Shown: positions 27,030 to 33,477 of the stretch, in pieces
How positions within the stretch are numbered: position 1 is the stretch's first letter
Layout: every line of letters begins with the position of its first letter
Assembly: GCA_029257065.1 (NCBI GenBank)
Contig: JARIDA010000031.1
Location: forward strand, 1 to 33,477
Direction of reading: 5' to 3'
Origin: Tissierellaceae bacterium
GTDB lineage: Bacteria; Bacillota; Clostridia; Tissierellales; Tissierellaceae
DNA length: 33,477 nt
Position numbers and translations under genes: made by a program
Notes under the pieces: generated by a model
Told to the model about the DNA's origin: nothing
Database searches by the model: none
What the model saw: the letters and a program-made list of their open reading frames with translations, nothing else

Positions 27030-27734
27030 TCACCTTCCATATCCTTTAAATTTCATTATCATAAGAGTCTTTAGTATATCTTTAAATTGTTTACCCCTAT
27101 GAATAAAACCTTTTATACTTCTATCTGTATATCTATGACTCATAATAACTGGAATTTCTAAAATTTTAAAGCCCATATTCAAACTTTGAATAGTCATTGC
27201 AATCTCGATTCCATAACTGTCAGGAATATATTTAATTTTCTCTAAAACTTCTTTCGTATAAAATCTTTGACCTGATAGTGTACTGTCTATTTCTTTACCA
27301 GTGAAATATTTAACACCTTGCTTTGCAAGACTCTTAACCAGTCCTAATCCACCTTTTTTATCTGTCATTGTCTTTGCTTCTGGAAATTTTGCAATAGTAA
27401 TATCTGATTTACCCTCTATAACTGGCTTTATTAATTTTAATGCTTCACTACTAGTTTCCCTAAGATCACCATCTATTAAAAGTAAATAATCATAATTAAT
27501 ATTACTTAAAGCATATTTTATAGCATATCCTTTACCCTTGTTTTTTTCGTAACTTAATGTTAATATTCCATCTATCTTGTTTAAAACGTCTATAGTATTA
27601 TCTGTTGACCCATCATTAACAATGACAAGTTCATCAACCTCTTTTATCTTTTTTAAAAATTGTATAGTTTCTTCAATAGTATCTTCTTCATTATATACTG
27701 GTACTATACAAACTATTTTTTCTTTTTTTTTCAT
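27030..27734 (-). CDS. Glycosyltransferase family 2
   Basis: CIVPVYNEEDTIEETIQFL, VIVNDGSTDNT, NKGKGYAIKYAL, LLIDGDLRE. Confidence 0.92.
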   Translation of the reverse strand: MKKKEKIVCIVPVYNEEDTIEETIQFLKKIKEVDELVIVNDGSTDNTIDVLNKIDGILTLSYEKNKGKGYAIKYALSNINYDYLLLIDGDLRETSSEALKLIKPVIEGKSDITIAKFPEAKTMTDKKGGLGLVKSLAKQGVKYFTGKEIDSTLSGQRFYTKEVLEKIKYIPDSYGIEIAMTIQSLNMGFKILEIPVIMSHRYTDRSIKGFIHRGKQFKDILKTLMIMKFKGYGR

Positions 27735-27743
27735 ATTAGCTCC

Positions 27744-28553
27744 TTATTTAATAGGTAAAATACTTTCTGCTGTACCCTTTATCCCAAAATGACCTCCTTT
27801 ACCTTGTAAAGACAATATCATTGCTATTTTTCCTATTTTTGTTTCCACATTATCTATTGTTGATATATTGTATTCCTTATATTTTCCTATATAAGATTTT
27901 TCTGATATAGATTTCTCAACACCTAATATTTGAATGTTTTCTTTTTTACAGAAATCTATTATATTTTTATCTATAGATGTGTCACTGGAATTTTTATTAA
28001 AAGATCCTCCAGCTATTATTATAATATCTATTTTATCTGAATAATTACCCAGTATATCAATATATCCTTCTTCTTCTAATTTAATTAGCTCTTCTTGATT
28101 TCCCCCATAAACAATATTACTCATAATATTATTTATTAGTTTTTTGTCCATATTTTCTTTTATTAATTTATTATTTATTGTAGTTATATTAGATAAATTC
28201 GCCCCTGCAAATTCTAAATCTCTACCTATTCCTGAAATAACATAATCAGAATTACTTTCAATTATAGCTATATTAAATCCAGATAATCTCTCAGGTAAAA
28301 TATAATTATAACTACTGTCTATAAACTCATTTTTATTTTTCTCATTAGCTTCTAGTTTTTCATTAATAGATATAAGATTTTGGTTTTCTTCGGTTATTGT
28401 TTCAAAATTAGATTCCACAATTTCAATTAAACCTTCTTGTCTTTCTGTTATAAAATCCTCTGTATCCATTGCAAATCCTATATATATACCTAGTCCTAAG
28501 GCTGTAAAAATTGCTACTATGGATACTACATAAAATTTCATACTTGGTAACAT
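27744..28553 (-). CDS. Copper transporter/MctB (SteB-like) family protein
   Basis: N-terminal TM FYVVSIVAIFTALGLGIYIGFAM plus coiled coil; adjacent to SteA-like gene as in actinobacteria. Confidence 0.8.
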   Translation of the reverse strand: MLPSMKFYVVSIVAIFTALGLGIYIGFAMDTEDFITERQEGLIEIVESNFETITEENQNLISINEKLEANEKNKNEFIDSSYNYILPERLSGFNIAIIESNSDYVISGIGRDLEFAGANLSNITTINNKLIKENMDKKLINNIMSNIVYGGNQEELIKLEEEGYIDILGNYSDKIDIIIIAGGSFNKNSSDTSIDKNIIDFCKKENIQILGVEKSISEKSYIGKYKEYNISTIDNVETKIGKIAMILSLQGKGGHFGIKGTAESILPIK

Positions 28554-28565
28554 TTGATTTCCTCC

Positions 28566-29687
28566 TTAAATTCCTAATAATAATCTTATTCTTATTTTCA
28601 TAAGAGTTATAAAGCTCCTAGTAATTGGATTCAATAATGTTAGTACTATTACTGGTATTAATGCTGCTAATATTATGAATCCTAAATATTTAGGATCAAA
28701 GCTTGATCCATATAACTTATTTACCCCTCTTGCATCCACCAATCTATCTCCCACTTTAAGTCTTACTAAAAATGTACTAGCCATACCTGGTCTTCCTTTT
28801 TCTAGAAAATCAATCATATTTGTATGAGTTCCCAATGCAACTATTAAATCTGCATTTTTTTCATAAGATAAAAGAAGAGCTATATCTTCACTAGTTCCAG
28901 GTGAAGGATATATAATTGGTTTTATACCTAGTTTTTCAACTCTATCTACACCAGGTGCTTCACCATCTTTAAAAGCATGAACTATAACTTCTTTGGAAGC
29001 TTTTAAGCATTCATCAGAAACACTATCCATATCTCCTATTATTATATCAGGAATATATCCAAATTCCATAAGTGCATCACCCCCACCATCAACACCAATC
29101 AATATAGGTTTTATTTCATCAATATAGGTTTTAATGGTTGCTAAATCTCTTTTATAATCCATACCTCTAACCACAATTAAAACATGTTTGGAATCTATAT
29201 TCGTTTTAATTTTAGGAACTTTAACATGTCCAGTAACCAATCCTTTTTCTTTTTTAGCATATTCTAAAGTATTCTCTATAAATCTATCTAATTCTAAATC
29301 TAAATTATCTGTACCTTCTTCCAACATACTATATATATCATCTTCTTTTAGATGCCTGTAATTTGTTATTGTTTTATCATTTAATAGTATCCTTCCACCC
29401 CATATCTCTATAATATCTCCCTCTTTAATAGACTCTAATTCTTTGAGATTTTCAACCTCAAAAATAGGTATAGAATTTTTAATTAAAACTTCTGGACCAC
29501 GATTAGGATATTTTCCACTAATAGTTTTTTCTGTATTTATTATACAGGAAATACCTTTTTCAACCAAGGACAAGGCTGCTATTTCATCTAAGTCTTTATG
29601 AGATATTAAAGCTATATCTCCAGAATCCAGTCTATCTGTTAGATTCTTAGTCACTTTATCCCTTTTAACTCTTCCTTTAATATACAT
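28566..29687 (-). CDS. SteA-like putative cytokinetic ring protein (thiamine pyrophosphokinase-like fold, C-terminal TM)
   Basis: GVDGGGDALMEFGYIPDIIIGDMDSVSDE, C-terminal TM YLGFIILAALIPVIVLTLL; between recN and the SteB-like gene. Confidence 0.85.
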   Translation of the reverse strand: MYIKGRVKRDKVTKNLTDRLDSGDIALISHKDLDEIAALSLVEKGISCIINTEKTISGKYPNRGPEVLIKNSIPIFEVENLKELESIKEGDIIEIWGGRILLNDKTITNYRHLKEDDIYSMLEEGTDNLDLELDRFIENTLEYAKKEKGLVTGHVKVPKIKTNIDSKHVLIVVRGMDYKRDLATIKTYIDEIKPILIGVDGGGDALMEFGYIPDIIIGDMDSVSDECLKASKEVIVHAFKDGEAPGVDRVEKLGIKPIIYPSPGTSEDIALLLSYEKNADLIVALGTHTNMIDFLEKGRPGMASTFLVRLKVGDRLVDARGVNKLYGSSFDPKYLGFIILAALIPVIVLTLLNPITRSFITLMKIRIRLLLGI

Positions 29688-29711
29688 AGATTACCTCCAT
29701 TATGTATGATT

Positions 29712-31406
29712 TCAACCCTTTAAACTTTCAGACATCTGAATCATTTCTAATGCATGTTTAAGTGTAGTGTCTGTTAGGTCTACCCCACCAATTAATCGGG
29801 CTAATTCTTCGACTCTTTCCTCAAGATTTAACTTGTGTATATAAGAGCCAGTCTTATTATCAGATACCTCTTTACCTATTACATAATGACTATCAGCTAA
29901 GGCTGTAATCTGCGGTAAGTGAGATATACAAATTACTTGATGATTCTGTGAAATATTATAAATTTTTTCTCCTACTATTTGAGCTGTTCTACCTGAAATA
30001 CCCGTATCAATTTCATCAAATATCATGGTTTGAATATTATCATATTTTGCCAAAATACTTTTAAAAGCTAACATTATTCTAGACATTTCTCCTCCTGATG
30101 CAATCCTAGAAAGAGGTTTCAAACTTTCACCTATATTAGGTGAGATTAAGAATTCTATTCTATCCAATCCGTTTAATACATAATTATCTAATCTTTTAAA
30201 GTCAACTTTAAATTTAATTTCATCCATATTTAATAATTCTAACTCATTTTGAATTAAAACTTCTAATTTTTTTGCAATATCTTTTCTCATACTTGTTAAA
30301 TTTTCACCCTTGGAATTTAATATAGATTCTATTTTTAAAATCCTAGACTTAACTTCTTTTATTTCCTTTTCTTGATTTAATAGAACTTCTAATCTCTTTT
30401 TTGCATTGGATTCATAATCCAATATTTCTTCTATTGTATTTCCATATTTGTTTTTCAATCTATTTATAAAATCTAGTCGTTTTTCTAATTCCATAAGTTG
30501 TTCATTACTAAAATTTATATCTTCTATGAAATTTATACATTCTAAGTTTAAATCCTTTAATTCATATTGTAAACTTTTGAATCTTTTAAATATTTTATAA
30601 ATATCTTTATCTAAATCATTAATTTTCTCTAATTCAATAGAATGACTATTTATTTTATCAATTATTCCAATTGACTCAAAGTCATTGCCATTAAAAGAAT
30701 TAAATACATTTGAAAATACTTCTATTATATTATTAACGCTCTTCATTTTTTTATATTCATTTTCAATATTTGCATCTATTGCAATATCCAAATTAGCTTC
30801 CTGTATCTCATCAATTTGAAAGTTAAGCATATCAATTTCTCTATCTCTTTCCATAAGATTCAAGGAGATACTATCTAAATGTTGTTTTTCTTTTTCTAAT
30901 AATTCATAATTATATTTAAAAGCTTCTTTAACTTCCCTAAAAGATTTATCTCCAAAAGAATCTAAAAGTATTCTATGATTACCTATATTTAATAATGATT
31001 GGTTTTGATGTTGTCCAAAAATATCAACTAAATTCCTTGTTATATTGTTTAGCATTGATAAATTTACATTTTTACCATTAATCTTCGAAAGACTTGGTCC
31101 TGTTTTAGAAATTTCCTTGCTTATTATTAATAATCTATCAGAATCTACTATAATTCCATATTCTTCCAACAAGCAATCTAAATCATTAATATTATCTAAA
31201 AAAAATACAGCTTCTAATAATGATTTTTCTTCACCAGTTCTTATGAAGTCTTTATTAGATCTAGAACCTAGTAAGATACCTAATGCATCTATTAATATGG
31301 ATTTACCTGTTCCAGTTTCTCCTGTTATTATATTAAGTCCTTTAGTAAATTTAACATTTAAATCTTCTATTATTGCAAAATTACTAATATTAAGTTCTAG
31401 TAACAT
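29712..31406 (-). CDS. recN: DNA repair protein RecN
   Basis: GETGTGKSILIDALGILLGSR, ASGGEMSRIMLAFK, FDEIDTGISGRTAQIVGEK. Confidence 0.97.
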   Translation of the reverse strand: MLLELNISNFAIIEDLNVKFTKGLNIITGETGTGKSILIDALGILLGSRSNKDFIRTGEEKSLLEAVFFLDNINDLDCLLEEYGIIVDSDRLLIISKEISKTGPSLSKINGKNVNLSMLNNITRNLVDIFGQHQNQSLLNIGNHRILLDSFGDKSFREVKEAFKYNYELLEKEKQHLDSISLNLMERDREIDMLNFQIDEIQEANLDIAIDANIENEYKKMKSVNNIIEVFSNVFNSFNGNDFESIGIIDKINSHSIELEKINDLDKDIYKIFKRFKSLQYELKDLNLECINFIEDINFSNEQLMELEKRLDFINRLKNKYGNTIEEILDYESNAKKRLEVLLNQEKEIKEVKSRILKIESILNSKGENLTSMRKDIAKKLEVLIQNELELLNMDEIKFKVDFKRLDNYVLNGLDRIEFLISPNIGESLKPLSRIASGGEMSRIMLAFKSILAKYDNIQTMIFDEIDTGISGRTAQIVGEKIYNISQNHQVICISHLPQITALADSHYVIGKEVSDNKTGSYIHKLNLEERVEELARLIGGVDLTDTTLKHALEMIQMSESLKG

Positions 31407-31425
31407 TTATTTCCTCCAATAATCT

Positions 31426-32232
31426 TTATTTTAAACTCCTATGAGATTTTTCTATAACATCTAATATATCTCTATCTTTTAATTTCTCTTGATTTATATC
31501 CTCTTTATTCTTAAAGTATAATAAAAATTCTATATTACCTTTTGCACCTGTTACGGGAGAGAAATCCAGTTTTTTTACATAGAAATCTATAGAGTCAATA
31601 AACTCTAATATTTCTTTTAAAACTTTAAAGTGAATATTTTTATCATTTATAATTCCACCTTCACCAACCTCTGATTTTCTAGCTTCAAATTGTGGTTTGA
31701 CCAATGCTACTATCTCACCTGATTCCTTTAATAGTTCTTTTAATACTGGTAATACAAGTTTCAATGAAATAAAAGATACGTCTATTGTTATAAAATCCAG
31801 GTCTTCTTTTATATCCGATCTTTTAACCTCCCTAATATTAGTTCTCTCCATAACAACAACTCTTTTGTCATTTCTTAACTGCCAAGCTAACTGACCATAT
31901 CCCACATCAACAGCATATACTTTTTTAGCACCCTCTCTTAACATGCAGTCTGTAAAACCTCCTGTCGAAGATCCTACATCCATTGTTACTTTATCCTCTA
32001 ATCTTATATTGAAAAGTTTTATGGCTTTCTCTAATTTTAGCCCTCCCCTTGATACAAAATCATGTTTACCTTTTTTAATATATAAATCAGAGTTATTATC
32101 TATATTATGTCCTGGTTTATCTACTTTTTCATCATCAGCATAAAATAATCCTTGCATTATTAAACTTTGAGCCTCTTTTATATTTTTTACCATTCCACTT
32201 TCCAAAAGTACTTTATCCGCTCTCTCTTTCAT
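31426..32232 (-). CDS. tlyA: TlyA family RNA methyltransferase/hemolysin
   Basis: S4-like N-terminus, DVGSSTGGFTDCMLREGAKKVYAVDVGYGQLAWQLR, VKPQFEA. Confidence 0.96.
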   Translation of the reverse strand: MKERADKVLLESGMVKNIKEAQSLIMQGLFYADDEKVDKPGHNIDNNSDLYIKKGKHDFVSRGGLKLEKAIKLFNIRLEDKVTMDVGSSTGGFTDCMLREGAKKVYAVDVGYGQLAWQLRNDKRVVVMERTNIREVKRSDIKEDLDFITIDVSFISLKLVLPVLKELLKESGEIVALVKPQFEARKSEVGEGGIINDKNIHFKVLKEILEFIDSIDFYVKKLDFSPVTGAKGNIEFLLYFKNKEDINQEKLKDRDILDVIEKSHRSLK

Positions 32233-32859
32233 CTATTTCTCCTTATTATTTTTTCTCATCTTTTTATCTTTTTTTTCTTTTATATCTTTCTTGTCCTTTA
32301 ATAAATTTATACCAAATTTTTCATCTAAAAAATATAATATTTTAGACACAAAGAATATTATTTCTTCATTATAATTCATTCCTAGGTCTTTTCCAAAAGC
32401 TTTTCCCCCAACTGTTAATGAAGCTACTAATGAGGTTAACAATATTGACAATACAACACCATTTAAGTCTTTATATATCGTTATTACATTAAACATTATA
32501 TTTGTACTTATAGCCCCAGAAATTATTCCACTTATATCTCCTATAACATCATTACAAAAGTTTGATACCTGTGATGCATTTCTTACCAATTTTATTGCAT
32601 GTCTGGCTTCTTTGATTCTATTTGAAGCCATTGAGTGAAAAACTTGTTCTCCACCAGTTGCCACAGCAATACCTATGACATCAAAAACTATACCTATTAA
32701 AACAATCGATAATAAAACTATAAATGACATAAATACATTTAAATTTTCCACTAGTCTCTCACTCACTACAGTAAAAACTATAGCCATTAAAAAAGTCCAA
32801 ATACTTATTAAAACAATCCATTTTATATTATATTTCTCTTTAAATGATTTTTTTTTCAT
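32233..32859 (-). CDS. oapA: OLE-associated protein A (OapA)-like membrane protein
   Basis: About four TM segments, DVIGIAVATGGEQVFHSMASNRIKEARHAIKLVRNASQVSNFCNDVIGDISGIISG signature, Lys-rich C-tail; directly downstream of the OLE-like RNA, directly upstream of tlyA. RBS aaggagga. Confidence 0.85.
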   Translation of the reverse strand: MKKKSFKEKYNIKWIVLISIWTFLMAIVFTVVSERLVENLNVFMSFIVLLSIVLIGIVFDVIGIAVATGGEQVFHSMASNRIKEARHAIKLVRNASQVSNFCNDVIGDISGIISGAISTNIMFNVITIYKDLNGVVLSILLTSLVASLTVGGKAFGKDLGMNYNEEIIFFVSKILYFLDEKFGINLLKDKKDIKEKKDKKMRKNNKEK

Positions 32860-32875
32860 TTAATCCTCCTTCAAA

Positions 32876-32915
32876 AATAAATAGCTGATAGCCCTAGGGC
32901 TATCAGCTATTTATT
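32876..32915 (-). terminator. Perfect 40-nt palindrome plus U tract between the OLE-like RNA and oapA
   Basis: aataaatagctgatagccct/agggctatcagctatttatt, perfect; followed on the minus strand by TTTG then the oapA RBS. Confidence 0.8.
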
Positions 32916-33477
32916 AAAGTGGTAATAATAAGTGTAAATCTTACGGCTTTGGTCCAGTAGGATTTCCCTAACAAAAACTATTTGTCGCCATAATAGCGGT
33001 TTCCCTTTAATTTCATTACTATCCTGTCACCACAGATAGAACTGGATTACCACTTAGGCCGCACTGTAATCCACAAATTATTTCTCTTTGAACAGTCTAG
33101 GAGTTTTCCTCAACAGCCATACTATCTCCTTAGCCTCTTTTGCAAAATAGGTTTCGGCAACAAAACCCAGAAGATTTTGGGCCCTGCTAAATCCTCTGGA
33201 TGACCTGCCATCTGCCTGATTTCACTCAAGGCAGGCTACTCTGTTACTTTGTAACCTAGTACGTAACAGGTGTATCACATCTATTTTCTAGATATGTCTC
33301 CACGAAGGTAGGGTCATCGCCCGCATGCCTTTGCAGATCGCCCCATCCCCCTTACTCCCCACATAGACCCCCGACTGGGCGTCGCAAGCCTATACAAGAA
33401 ACTTCATCGATATGCCCTTCAACGGATTTTTAGCCCCGTCTTCCAGAGTAGTTGTACTGACTAGAATACTGCACCAC
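32876..33477 (-). ncRNA. ole: OLE (ornate large extremophilic) RNA, 5' end at or beyond window edge
   Basis: About 600 nt without ORF in the track, markedly G-richer on the minus strand than the AT-rich surroundings, many complementary helices (e.g. 33046-33055/32917-32926; 33041-33046/32953-32958; 33241-33247/33263-33269; 33212-33219/33226-33234); synteny ole-oapA-tlyA-recN as described for OLE loci. Confidence 0.85.

Noticed and set aside
33061-33150. RNase P RNA-like word (minus strand GAGGAAAACUCCUAGAC resembles GAGGAAAGUCC)
   Set aside because: Surrounding sequence does not match the bacterial RNase P core, and length and oapA/tlyA context fit OLE better; no tmRNA features either.
32876-33477. 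Group II intron as an explanation of the large RNA
   Set aside because: No reverse transcriptase ORF and no recognisable domain V hairpin; synteny argues for OLE.

Overview
Low-GC Firmicute/Clostridia-type chromosomal window, mostly a housekeeping block on the minus strand. Left edge: lexA with a divergent LysM/YneA-like gene (truncated) and SOS boxes between them. Next is a small accessory islet (about 1140-2990) with a minimal tyrosine recombinase and two unrecognised, apparently paralogous small ORFs. The DNA repair/tRNA modification block follows (MGL-family, miaA, mutL, mutS, miaB), then mtnA, cheR, an ispH-S1 fusion, plsC, cmk, aroH, a HI0933-type flavoprotein, a histidine phosphatase, a MnmM-like methyltransferase, rluB, scpB and scpA. 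The last block is pdp, a purine nucleoside phosphorylase, a XerD-like recombinase, NUDIX, DUF3866, a MraY-like transferase, GT2, SteB-like, SteA-like, recN and tlyA. The most exciting content is at the right edge, on the minus strand: about 600 nt of G-rich, highly structured, ORF-less sequence directly upstream of a four-TM, Lys-tailed membrane protein gene and tlyA/recN. Context and structure point to an OLE (ornate large extremophilic) RNA with its partner gene oapA. A perfect 40-nt palindrome plus U-tract lies between them. Other notable points: the XerD-like protein appears to lack catalytic residues, the usual hfq site next to miaA is empty, and there is a steA/steB glycosyltransferase cluster. 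All calls are by eye from sequence and the ORF track; no searches were run.
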